A stretch of 43,996 bases of DNA, from positions 1 through 43,996 of the forward strand of contig JBBQRS010000030.1 in the NCBI GenBank assembly GCA_038214535.1, read 5' to 3'. Positions 32,659 through 40,248 of this stretch are shown one piece after another. How positions within the stretch are numbered: position 1 is the first letter of the stretch; each line of letters starts with the position of its first letter. The notes under the pieces are model-generated. The model worked only from the letters and a program-made list of their open reading frames with translations, was not told the DNA's origin and searched no databases. A program made the position numbers and the translations under genes. This DNA is from JBBQRS01 sp038214535. GTDB lineage: Bacteria > Chloroflexota > Anaerolineae > CG2-30-64-16.

Positions 32659-33075
32659 TCATACGACTTTACGCTTTATGCCCTGTTTGATGAGCGGAAC
32701 GTTGAAATTGATCAGGTAGCCGAGGCGCTTACCGGTTAGTTTGAGGTAAGAGAGCAATTGGGCCTCATAAAGTGGATTCATTTCCTCGACGGCTTTCAAC
32801 TCACAAATCACGCGCTGCTCCACCAGGACATCCAAACGCACACCCTCAGTCAAGGTCACACCATCGTAGTGAATTGGCATCGAGACCTGCCGCTGAATCG
32901 CCAGCCCGCGTTTTTGCAACTCATAGCAAAAACAAGCCTCGTAGATGCTCTCCAACAACCCCGGCCCCAGATTTCGATGAACCGTATACGCCGCGTCCAC
33001 AATCGCCTTGCCGATCCGATCATCCTCTGCGTCAACTGGTGTAATAGCGTGCAATGGCTTATACGATGAGTTCAC
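32659..33075 (-). CDS. GxxExxY protein (small PD-(D/E)XK-like family)
   Basis: The 138-residue protein carries the family signature NLGPGLLESIYEACFCYEL, where G39-x-x-E42-x-x-Y45 gives the name. RLDVLVEQRVICELKAVEEM contains a D...ExK arrangement as in PD-(D/E)XK nucleases, and AQLLSYLKLTGKRLGYLINF is the usual QxxxY-like end. Function is unproven. It starts at GTG 33075, with GAGGA 6 nt upstream. The gene lies between the two helicase genes of the repair operon, yet is bracketed by inverted copies of a repeat family found elsewhere in the window. It therefore looks like an insertion rather than an original operon member. It reads in the same direction as the operon and would be co-transcribed. 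Confidence 0.93.
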   Translation of the reverse strand: MNSSYKPLHAITPVDAEDDRIGKAIVDAAYTVHRNLGPGLLESIYEACFCYELQKRGLAIQRQVSMPIHYDGVTLTEGVRLDVLVEQRVICELKAVEEMNPLYEAQLLSYLKLTGKRLGYLINFNVPLIKQGIKRKVV

Positions 33076-33098
33076 TTTGTGTCCTCGCTATCTCAACC

Positions 33099-33152
33099 AA
33101 GAAAAACTTTTCTTGGTGATCCTGGTGTTCTTCGTGTCTTGGTGGTGAATCC
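33099..33152. repeat. Family C repeat, right copy flanking GxxExxY
   Basis: Contains tcttggtgatcctggtgttc (33120-33139 approximately) and ends cttcgtgtcttggtggtgaa. It is inverted relative to the copy at 32611-32656 and nearly matches the in-gene copy at 43114-43149. Confidence 0.85.
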
Positions 33153-33154
33153 GG

Positions 33155-35317
33155 TTATTGCAGCGCGACTTGCACGGCTTGCAGCAGCGGGCCGCGGGGT
33201 TCGTAGCCGTGTTCGTCCAGTTCGCTCCACCCCAGGTAGACCCGCGTGCGACACCGCCGCGTCAACCCCAGCGCGAGGCGCGCCAGCGCGGCGCGGCGCG
33301 CGCCGTACTCATCGCTATCCGACCACTGCCGGCCGCCCTCCCATTCACGGCTCAACACATAGGGTTGCGTCAACGGCTGATATACCCGTTCCCACCAGCC
33401 TGTGCTGCCCACCTCCAGCCAGAATTGATAATTCACCGGCCGGTTGCTCATCAGGAACGTATGGGCCGGCGTCAGAAGCACCGCATCTTCCGGCTGGCGT
33501 TCCCAACTGCGCACATACTGCGCCGCCACCACCCCGTCGCGCACCAACTCGACGTACTCCTGCGCCAGCGGCTTCCCGGCCTCGCGCGGCCCGCGCTCCA
33601 TCATCCGGCGGAACCTGCGCGCCGATTCGATCAACACCGCGGTGATCTCCGCCGCGTCATAATTCTCGTAAAATTGATATCCCGGCTGCGAGAGCAACTC
33701 GCCGAATAGCCGGCTCAGGAAGTGATCGAGCTCCACCTCGCCCGGCTTGGCTCGCCCGCGTCGTGTCTGCTGTGTCCCCCGCTCAACCTGCGCGTTCAGC
33801 CATAACCGCAGCCCATCATAGCGCGCCCCCAGCAGGAACGTAATGCGCTCCTGTGCATCCAGATCGAACGCATCGAACGCCGTCAATGTGGGCCGTCCAT
33901 CCACCGGCCGGTAAGCCACCTCGGTCAGCAGGTGCGCCCGCACCAGGTCCATATCGCGAATCGCCACCATCAACGCGTGTGCAATCTCTGCCTGAGACGG
34001 GCAAATGCCCCATTCCGGGTGACACAGCACCGCCAGGGTCAGCAAGCACTCAGTCGCCGGTTCTTCTCGCAGGGCGCGCGACGGCCGGTGCGAACGCACC
34101 GCCACATCGCGCTCCGCCAGCTTTTGCGTCAGCGAGAAACGCAGCGCGCCGCTCAGGAAGGGCGCCAGCACCGCAATCTCGCGCGGCGGCACGCCCTCGT
34201 CGTGTACCAGCCGCCCGATCTCCCCCGCCACCCAGTCCAGCATCTCCGGGTGGAAATGGAGTTCGCCTGCCCGTTCATAACGCAGCGCCGCCTCGACCTT
34301 GCCGCCCTTACGCGGCGCGACCTCCACGTCTTGCCCGGCTTCCAACGCGTAATCCAGCGCGCCCGTCAGCGCCCCGCCCAGCGCTGCGATATCGGCGGAA
34401 TTGACATAAGATGTGCTGAGGATGAACCGCCGGTCGCAGCTCGCGGCCAGCCGGTACGCGCTGATCGGATCGGCCCCCAGGAAGCGCCGATACCCCGCGT
34501 CCTGATCGTACACCAGCAGCGCCGAATCGAGGTCGGGCAGCCACTCCATGATGATATCATGCGTCACCGGCGTATCTTCTTCGATGTTGTCGGCGATGAG
34601 ATGGTGATAGTGTTCTTGCAGATAAGCGCGACCCGCCGGCAAGGGCCAGAGATACCTGGCGAATGTCTCGTAGCGCAGCGAGAAATCCAGCAGGTTATGC
34701 GCCAGACAATACTCTCGAAACAGCGTCGCGCACTCCTGCGCCTCGTCGTAGACGCGCATCTGCGCCGACTCTCCCGGCCAGGCGACCTTCAGCCGCGCGG
34801 CGGTCTCCGTATACGGAAAGCCGACTACCGCGGCCTTGTTCAGGTTATCCAGGATCTGGGTGTAGAGCCGGTTACGATCAATCACGATCGAATCGAAGTA
34901 GCCTTTGTCCAACAGCGGGCGCACCAGCCGCGCCATATAATATTGCGCTGTCTCCAGCGTGAGGAAGGTCGGCGGGCGGTCCGGCTGCGCGAAGCCGGCT
35001 TGCTCTGCCACGACCGGCCAGAACAACTCGACCATACGTTGCGCCAGGCCGCTCACCGTCAACACGGTTGCCTCGCTGCCCGCGGGCGTCGCCGGGCCGC
35101 GCAGCATATCCGTATACGGCTTCAGCAGGATCGGCTGGGGCGCCAATACCAGGATCGAGCCAGCGGGGACGCCGGTGTCAATCATCTGGCGCAGGCGCGC
35201 CACGGCCGCGGTCGTCTTGCCCGCGCCCGCCGGCCCCTCGATGAACGCGGACCCCGTCAGCGGCAGGTTGACGATCTCTTCTTGCGAAGCAGAAAGCTGT
35301 ATGTCAGGTTCTTTCAT
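33155..35317 (-). CDS. AddB-like degenerate SF1 helicase-related protein
   Basis: The 720-residue protein has an intact Walker A (FIEGPAGAGKTTAAVARL, residues 26-43), followed by ILVLAPQPILLKPYTDML and an SF1-like fold. Its Walker B region reads HHLIADNIEEDTPVTHDIIM, where the canonical DExQ of active helicases is missing (DNIEE), and motif V is not recognisable. The end, RRAALARLALGLTRRCRTRV, resembles helicase motif VI. This pattern (ATP-binding retained, helicase motifs eroded) recalls AddB/RecC-type partner subunits, though the C-terminal nuclease with its Fe-S cysteines is absent. It is the first gene of the operon behind the promoter at 35412-35440, upstream of the active helicase, so a scaffold or DNA-scanning role is inferred. 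No clear Shine-Dalgarno precedes ATG 35317. Confidence 0.8.
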   Translation of the reverse strand: MKEPDIQLSASQEEIVNLPLTGSAFIEGPAGAGKTTAAVARLRQMIDTGVPAGSILVLAPQPILLKPYTDMLRGPATPAGSEATVLTVSGLAQRMVELFWPVVAEQAGFAQPDRPPTFLTLETAQYYMARLVRPLLDKGYFDSIVIDRNRLYTQILDNLNKAAVVGFPYTETAARLKVAWPGESAQMRVYDEAQECATLFREYCLAHNLLDFSLRYETFARYLWPLPAGRAYLQEHYHHLIADNIEEDTPVTHDIIMEWLPDLDSALLVYDQDAGYRRFLGADPISAYRLAASCDRRFILSTSYVNSADIAALGGALTGALDYALEAGQDVEVAPRKGGKVEAALRYERAGELHFHPEMLDWVAGEIGRLVHDEGVPPREIAVLAPFLSGALRFSLTQKLAERDVAVRSHRPSRALREEPATECLLTLAVLCHPEWGICPSQAEIAHALMVAIRDMDLVRAHLLTEVAYRPVDGRPTLTAFDAFDLDAQERITFLLGARYDGLRLWLNAQVERGTQQTRRGRAKPGEVELDHFLSRLFGELLSQPGYQFYENYDAAEITAVLIESARRFRRMMERGPREAGKPLAQEYVELVRDGVVAAQYVRSWERQPEDAVLLTPAHTFLMSNRPVNYQFWLEVGSTGWWERVYQPLTQPYVLSREWEGGRQWSDSDEYGARRAALARLALGLTRRCRTRVYLGWSELDEHGYEPRGPLLQAVQVALQ

Positions 35318-35367
35318 TGTCTCAACACGCGTTACACTCTGCTGAATTCATGCGTCGTCTCTATAGG

Positions 35368-35409
35368 TGGCGTCCGGCTGTACCCAATAACGGGCACAGC
35401 CGGACGCCA
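35368..35409. other. Perfect 14-bp-stem hairpin in the leader of the repair operon
   Basis: tggcgtccggctgt (35368-35381) and its exact complement (35396-35409) flank a 14-nt loop. No T-tract lies on either side, so an intrinsic terminator is unlikely. It falls right at the predicted transcription start of the operon, as does the hairpin at 17959. Confidence 0.8.
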
Positions 35410-35411
35410 TG

Positions 35412-35440
35412 ATTATACGCCAAATCCCCCAAAAGCACAA
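35412..35440 (-). promoter_or_regulatory. Putative promoter of the AddB-like / helicase / nuclease / recJ operon
   Basis: On the minus strand TTGTGC (35440-35435) and a perfect TATAAT (35417-35412) are 17 bp apart. Transcription would start near 35405, about 88 nt before the ATG, and enter the hairpin at once. The -35 is weak. Confidence 0.55.
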
Positions 35441-35445
35441 ACGTT

Positions 35446-36519
35446 CTATGAAGTGATGGGATCGGTTCCGTCAATCACCGCGCCGCCTTCTCCCTCCCAG
35501 TCACTGACCGCCTCTTCCAGCGCCTCGTCATTGCGCCCCGACACTTCGCGATACGTCAGCGTCCAGGCCGCAGAATCGAACGCCGCATACAACCCCAGGA
35601 TAAAGGTCAGCGGGATGAACATCAGCACCAGGAAGGGCGGCGCGCCGAACGCCACCGCCCACCCGAACGAATTCGTGATCTGGTACATCAACCAGCCGAT
35701 GCCCCCGCCGATCACGCCGGCGATCAGCATCACGACCAGCGTCACCGGGATCATCAGCAGGCCGACGACCAGCCCGATGCCAAGCAGCAACAACCACATC
35801 AGCGCCACATCCGCGAAGTTGCGTCGCACCAGCTTGAACCCCGACGCGAACGCTTCGCCGATGCCGCGATCCGCCAGCACGATCTCGCGCCCCCAGAACT
35901 GGCTCAGCCCGCTGACAATCGTTCCCGCAACCAGCAGCAGCAGGAAGGCCAGGATGCCGAAAATAATCGCGAGGATCCCGCCGAAAGCTTTCACGCCATC
36001 ATTGTTGCTGAAGAGCAGCAGCAACGGCGACAACACCGGCAGCGCCAGGATTAGCGCGCCCACGAAGAACACGATCCCCACCAGCAGGTTCAGCAACCAC
36101 AACCGAAACGTCCGGTTGCTCCAGCCCAGCCGGAAGCCACCCCGCCAGGTCGTCGCGTGCCCGGTTTCCTCGATGTCGTCCACCATCCGGTATAACGCGG
36201 CCTGCGTCACATAGTGCACGATCACGCTGATGATGGTCAGGATGATGAGCAGGCAGCAGCAGAGCAGCAGGAACGGCCCGACGATGGCCGCGAACTGCGG
36301 GAACCCCGGAAAATCTCCGTGCATCGGTGGCGGCATATCTCCGAATGGCGTCGGCGGCAAGCCCCCCATCGAAGCGCCGCCGTTCCCGCCGCCGACCCTG
36401 AACTGGAAGGTATTTGCCGCGCTCCCACCTGTCAGCGCCAGCAAAATGCCGAACAGCCACAGCACCTTATACTTCCAGACAATCTGCGCCGCTCGCTTAA
36501 TCAAATCAAAATGCTTCAT
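35446..36519 (-). CDS. Multi-pass membrane protein of unknown function
   Basis: The 357-residue protein begins with a short amphipathic stretch and a first membrane segment (VLWLFGILLALTGGSAANTF). A Gly/Pro-rich loop follows (residues about 40-75), then five or six further helices, including FLLLCCCLLIILTIISVIVH, LLVGIVFFVGALILALPVLS, GILAIIFGILAFLLLLVAGT, MWLLLLGIGLVVGLLMIPVT and FLVLMFIPLTFILGLYAAFD. It resembles the DUF7544/DUF4013-like glycerophosphodiesterase-membrane-domain proteins, in which SGFKLVRRNFADVALMW is a typical helix-capping element. The C-terminal tail is acidic. No function can be stated. GGAGGGAGAGAA precedes the start. It sits upstream of, but with a promoter between, the repair operon; the palindromic repeat at 36538-36612 separates it from the peptidase gene. 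Confidence 0.85.
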   Translation of the reverse strand: MKHFDLIKRAAQIVWKYKVLWLFGILLALTGGSAANTFQFRVGGGNGGASMGGLPPTPFGDMPPPMHGDFPGFPQFAAIVGPFLLLCCCLLIILTIISVIVHYVTQAALYRMVDDIEETGHATTWRGGFRLGWSNRTFRLWLLNLLVGIVFFVGALILALPVLSPLLLLFSNNDGVKAFGGILAIIFGILAFLLLLVAGTIVSGLSQFWGREIVLADRGIGEAFASGFKLVRRNFADVALMWLLLLGIGLVVGLLMIPVTLVVMLIAGVIGGGIGWLMYQITNSFGWAVAFGAPPFLVLMFIPLTFILGLYAAFDSAAWTLTYREVSGRNDEALEEAVSDWEGEGGAVIDGTDPITS

Positions 36520-36537
36520 TTCTCTCCCTCCTTTACG

Positions 36538-36612
36538 GATTCACCACCAAGACACCAAGAACACAAAGAAAGAAATCTTCTTTTGGTGTCCTTCGTGTCT
36601 TGGTGGTGAATC
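36538..36612. repeat. Family C hairpin
   Basis: gattcaccaccaagacac (36538-36555) and its exact complement (36595-36612) form the outer 18-bp stem; the interior is an imperfect pairing of accaagaacac with ggtgtccttc. It lies between the membrane protein gene and the peptidase stop codon. Confidence 0.9.
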
Positions 36613-37974
36613 TCATGCCCCGAACGCCGCGACGATCCGCGCCGTGTGGCGGATTGCCTTCTCGAACAGGTCCAGCCGGATATTCTCGTTCGGCGCGTGG
36701 ATCAGCCCGCCCGGATACCCCATCCCCGATGTCGCAATCGGCGCGCCCAGATACTCGATGAACGCCGCGTTCGGCCCCGAGCCGCCCGTCATCGGCGCGA
36801 TCAGCATCTCGTGGTCATAGACCCCGCGCGCCGCATCCACCACCAACTGAATGAACAGATCATCCGGGTCTGATCGCCCGGGCGCGTAGCTGCCCATGTC
36901 CTTGATCTCGATATCCGCGAATCCCTCGCGATCGAGGTGTTCGCGCAACTGCGCCAGCACGTCTTCCGGTCGCTGGTTCGGCACGAGCCGGAAGTCCACC
37001 TTCGCGCTCGCCTCTGCCGGCAGCACGGTCTTGCTCCCCGGCCCCTGATACCCCGCAGTCAGCCCGCAGATCGTGCAGGTCGGCTCGAAGACCTCCGTCG
37101 CCTTCAGCGCCACGCCGCCCGTCAGCCCGTTGAGGAACCCCGCCAGCCCATAGCGCGCCAGATAATCGGGCGCGGGATCGGGCAGGGCGGCCAGCAACTC
37201 CAGGTCTCGCGCCGTTGGCGGCGCGACCTGGTCATAGAACCCAGGCAGCCGCACGCGGCCATCCGGCCCCTTGATGCTGTTCAGCGCCCACACCAGTCGC
37301 CACGCCGCGTTCGGGAAAATCGAGCCACCCAGCCCCGAATGCGCGTCCACCGTCGCCGTCCGCACGCTCAACGCGACATAACAAATGCCGCGCATCCCGA
37401 CCGTCTGCACCGGTGTATCCGACGCGTCCACCCCACCGAACTCCCAGATGCAGGCGTCCGTCGCAAGCCGCTCGTGCTGTTCGGCGATGAACTCGCCCAG
37501 CGATGGGCTGCCCGTCTCCTCCTCGCCCTCCACCAGGAACTTCACCCGGCAGGGCAGGTCGCCCAGCACGGCCCGCACGGCGTCCAGCGCGGCCAACCGG
37601 CACATCAAGTGCCCCTTGTCGTCGCTCACCCCGCGCGCGTAAAGCTTGCCGTCGCGCTGTGTCGCCACGAAGGGCGGCGAATCCCACAGCTCCAGCGGCT
37701 CCGGTGGCTGCACGTCGTAATGATTGTAAAAGAGCAGCGTTTTCTCGCCCTGCCCACCAGCGCCGTAAACCACCGGGAACCCCGCGGTGGGCAGCATTTC
37801 CGTCGCCAGCCGGCGCGCTTCCAGCATCTCGCCCACCAGCGCCGCGCACGCGTCCATCTCCTTGCCGTCCGCCGAGACGCTCGGCAGCGCGCACAACGCC
37901 GCCAGCTCATCCACCCACCGCGCCATGTTCTCCGCAATATACCGGTCCATCCGGCCCAAAACTTCGTCATTCAT
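36613..37974 (-). CDS. M20 family metallopeptidase (dipeptidase/ArgE-DapE group)
   Basis: The 453-residue enzyme has the di-zinc motifs of M20 peptidases: LLFYNHYDVQPPEPLELWDS (His and Asp ligands in HYDVQP), ARGVSDDKGHLMCRLAAL (bridging Asp), and VKFLVEGEEETGSPSLGEF (Glu-Glu general base and ligand). TVDAHSGLGGSIFPNAAWRL marks the lid/dimerisation domain, and PMTGGSGPNAAFIEYLG with GLIHAPNENIRLD the C-terminal zinc site. The overall layout matches the dipeptidase (CNDP/PepV-like) subgroup. It likely cleaves dipeptides in the cytoplasm, as no signal peptide is visible. The gene precedes the family C hairpin and stands alone; the patatin gene upstream is separated by a 107-bp repeat. Confidence 0.95.
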   Translation of the reverse strand: MNDEVLGRMDRYIAENMARWVDELAALCALPSVSADGKEMDACAALVGEMLEARRLATEMLPTAGFPVVYGAGGQGEKTLLFYNHYDVQPPEPLELWDSPPFVATQRDGKLYARGVSDDKGHLMCRLAALDAVRAVLGDLPCRVKFLVEGEEETGSPSLGEFIAEQHERLATDACIWEFGGVDASDTPVQTVGMRGICYVALSVRTATVDAHSGLGGSIFPNAAWRLVWALNSIKGPDGRVRLPGFYDQVAPPTARDLELLAALPDPAPDYLARYGLAGFLNGLTGGVALKATEVFEPTCTICGLTAGYQGPGSKTVLPAEASAKVDFRLVPNQRPEDVLAQLREHLDREGFADIEIKDMGSYAPGRSDPDDLFIQLVVDAARGVYDHEMLIAPMTGGSGPNAAFIEYLGAPIATSGMGYPGGLIHAPNENIRLDLFEKAIRHTARIVAAFGA

Positions 37975-38046
37975 CGCGATATGATTCCTTCCTTATATTA
38001 TCTCTACGCAAAAATCCCCGAAAAGGCGCGCACGGGCGCGCGTCCC

Positions 38047-38153
38047 CGCTCGTAGCGCGCAGTCCTCTGCGCAGCCGACGCATGAGCCTCAGGAGAGCGC
38101 GCTACGAGCGAAGAGGCGTATGCGGGTTGCTCGTAGCGCGCAGTCCCCTGCGC
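38047..38153. repeat. Direct and inverted repeats of gctcgtagcgcgcagtc (family J)
   Basis: Two 25-bp copies (38048-38072 and 38129-38153) differ at one base. Between them cgctcgtagcgcgc (38047-38060) pairs exactly with 38097-38110. The array ends 6 bp from the patatin stop codon. Confidence 0.9.
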
Positions 38154-38159
38154 TCTTCG

Positions 38160-39077
38160 CTACCGCCACGCCCGCGGCGTATACTCCCGCGCCCCCGGCA
38201 CCGTATGCCGTAGTTCGTCCACCCCCCGCGGCGACTCCACCAAACTCGGCTGCGGATGCGCCAGATACGCGTCCGTCACGCGCTTCCCCTCCGCGATCAT
38301 CTCTTCCGTCTTGCTGAAATCGTTGAACGCGATCTCGTTGAACGTAGGGATGTGAATGTGGTGCAATTCCACCGTTGGCTCTTCCGCCGCGGCAGCCAGG
38401 TCCTCGAACAGCGATTGCGACATGAAGGTATCCAGCGTGCGCGAGAACACCTTGAGCGCCCCATGCACCGGCGGCAGCGGTTCCGTCCCGCCGCTCACGT
38501 TCACCGCGTAGATCACCTTCGCGCCCTTGTCCATCGCCACGCCCGCGGGCGTCACCGTCACCACCCCGCCGTCCACCAGTTGCAGCCCGTGATACAACAC
38601 CGGCGGATGAAACACCGGCACGACGCTGCTTGCCATCAACGCCTCAACCAGCGGCCCGTCCGGGTCTTCCCCGAACAGATATAGCTTCCGGCTTTGCAGG
38701 TCAACGGCGGTGATGAAACAGGGGCATTGGAGCTGGCCGAAGCGCGTGACGCCCTCGGGCAGGTGCGTCTCGATCAGCCGGCGCATCCCGTCGCTGGTGA
38801 AGATGCTGTCTTCTCCCTTGAGCACGCGCCATGCAATCGTCAGGGGATTGCCCGGATAAACCGTTTGCTGCGTGGCCGAACGCCAGGCGTCCGCCAGGTA
38901 CGGGATGGCTTCCAGGGTGGGGCCGTAAGCGGCCATGAAACCCGAGTTGAGGGAGCCGGCCGAAGTGCCCACGAAGAAATCGGGGCGAATGCCGTGTTCC
39001 AGCAGCGATTGCAGCGCGCCGACCTGAATCGGCCCCTTGTTGCCGCCGCCGCTCAATACAATCGCCGTGGTTGCCAT
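38160..39077 (-). CDS. Patatin-like phospholipase family protein
   Basis: The 305-residue lipid acyl hydrolase has the patatin fold: oxyanion motif GGGNKG (residues 10-15), nucleophile Ser39 in GTSAGS, and catalytic Asp in LQLVDGGVVTVTPAG (near residue 168). There is no signal peptide, so it works in the cytoplasm or on the inner membrane face. TAVDLQSRKLYLFGEDPDGP and SVVPVFHPPVLYHG fit the RssA/YlbK-like bacterial patatin subgroup. The natural substrate is not predictable. AAGGAGG stands 5 nt before ATG 39077. The stop codon is followed at once by the family J repeat. The next gene on the plus strand, the epimerase, diverges from it. Confidence 0.95.
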   Translation of the reverse strand: MATTAIVLSGGGNKGPIQVGALQSLLEHGIRPDFFVGTSAGSLNSGFMAAYGPTLEAIPYLADAWRSATQQTVYPGNPLTIAWRVLKGEDSIFTSDGMRRLIETHLPEGVTRFGQLQCPCFITAVDLQSRKLYLFGEDPDGPLVEALMASSVVPVFHPPVLYHGLQLVDGGVVTVTPAGVAMDKGAKVIYAVNVSGGTEPLPPVHGALKVFSRTLDTFMSQSLFEDLAAAAEEPTVELHHIHIPTFNEIAFNDFSKTEEMIAEGKRVTDAYLAHPQPSLVESPRGVDELRHTVPGAREYTPRAWR

Positions 39078-39164
39078 GCCGACCTCCTTCGACCGTCATG
39101 TTTCTTTGCTAAACACAGTTTACCATGCCCCTACGTCGCGCGCTAGAAAAACGCCCTCCGGGGT

Positions 39165-39193
39165 TTGACACCCATCCCCATTTGCGCCACAAT
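39165..39193 (+). promoter_or_regulatory. Promoter of the dipeptide epimerase operon
   Basis: TTGACA (39165-39170), a full -35 match, and CACAAT (39188-39193), a 4/6 match for -10, are 17 bp apart. The predicted start is near 39200, and the ATG lies at 39223 with GGAG 8-9 nt upstream. Confidence 0.75.
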
Positions 39194-39222
39194 CAAGCAT
39201 CTCTCCGCGTGGAGCGTCTATT

Positions 39223-40248
39223 ATGCCCGATCCGGCCCGACTGACCTGGAATCCTTTCACGTTACACCTGCGCAACCCGTTCGGCCTCTCCTACGGCGTC
39301 ACCGACACGCGGCGCGTCTTCTTGTTACGCCTCGCCGATGATGCCGGGTGGGGCGAAGCAGCCATCCCTCCTTACTACGGGGTGTCCGATGAAGATATGA
39401 TCGCCCTCTGGCAGCGCGCGGCGATCAAGACCGAACCGTTTCCCGATGACCCGGCGCAGATTGCCGCCTGGATCGAGCGCGGCGCCGGCCCGGCCCCGGC
39501 CCGCGCCGCGCTCGATCTCGCCCTGCACGATCGCATTGCGAAGCAGAGCGGCCTGCCGCTCTGGCGTCTGCTCGATCTGCCCGAGCCCTGCTCTATGCTC
39601 ACCTCCTTCACGGTCGCCATTGCCGCGCCGGATGAGATGGCCCGCCTTGCGACGGAGGCCGCCGCCTACCCGATCCTCAAGATCAAGCTCGGCTCCGACG
39701 ACGACGTTGCCCGGCTGGCCGCCGTGCGCCTGGCGCGCCCCGATGCCCGGCTGCGCGTAGACGCCAACGCCGGTTGGTCTCCGGAGGAAGGCGTTGCACG
39801 CGTCCGTGCGCTGGAGCGTTTCGACCTGGAGTTGGTGGAGCAGCCTACGGCGAAGGATGACTTCGCGGGCATGGGCCACGTGCAGGCGCACACCGATCTG
39901 CCCGTCTACGCCGACGAATCCGTCCGCACGCTCGCCGATGTGGACGCGCTCGCCGCAGCGGGCGTCCGCGGCGTCAACCTCAAGCTGATGAAGGTCGGTG
40001 GGCTTGGCCCCGGCCTGGCGATCCTGCGTCGCGCCCGCGAACACGGCATGTCCGTGATGCTGGGCTGCATGATCGAGACCTCGCTGGGCACGACCGCGGC
40101 CTTTCACCTCGCCGGTTTGGCCGATCTCGTAGACCTCGACGCGCCGCTCCTCACCAGCGACGATCCATTCGAAGGCGTGCAGTTTTCGGCCCGCGGCGAG
40201 ATGATCTTGCCGCCGGGTCGTCCCGGCATTGGGGCATTGCCGCGATGA
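39223..40248 (+). CDS. Dipeptide epimerase (L-Ala-D/L-Glu epimerase family)
   Basis: The 341-residue enolase-superfamily enzyme carries the dipeptide epimerase residues: KIKLG (Lys153, Lys155) with the catalytic KxK, VDANAGW (Asp180), VEQP (Glu206) and ADES (Asp231) as Mg2+ ligands, KLMKVGG with the opposite-face Lys, and DLDAPLL, the DxD motif that binds the dipeptide. This fits YkfB-type enzymes, which epimerise L-Ala-D-Glu from murein to L-Ala-L-Glu. Specificity in this family varies, so the substrate is inferred from context. It starts the operon; the M19 dipeptidase gene overlaps it by 4 bp (ATGA). Both fit catabolism of muropeptides. Confidence 0.92.
   Translation: MPDPARLTWNPFTLHLRNPFGLSYGVTDTRRVFLLRLADDAGWGEAAIPPYYGVSDEDMIALWQRAAIKTEPFPDDPAQIAAWIERGAGPAPARAALDLALHDRIAKQSGLPLWRLLDLPEPCSMLTSFTVAIAAPDEMARLATEAAAYPILKIKLGSDDDVARLAAVRLARPDARLRVDANAGWSPEEGVARVRALERFDLELVEQPTAKDDFAGMGHVQAHTDLPVYADESVRTLADVDALAAAGVRGVNLKLMKVGGLGPGLAILRRAREHGMSVMLGCMIETSLGTTAAFHLAGLADLVDLDAPLLTSDDPFEGVQFSARGEMILPPGRPGIGALPR

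Noticed and set aside
35368..35409. Intrinsic terminator for the membrane protein gene
   Set aside because: The stem is strong, but no T-tract follows on the minus strand, and a -10 box lies beside it, so a leader hairpin is preferred.
33932..36214. Long plus-strand open frame (760 codons) opposite the AddB-like and membrane protein genes
   Set aside because: It spans two real minus-strand genes and the promoter/hairpin between them, and its product is Arg/Pro/Ser-rich without domains.
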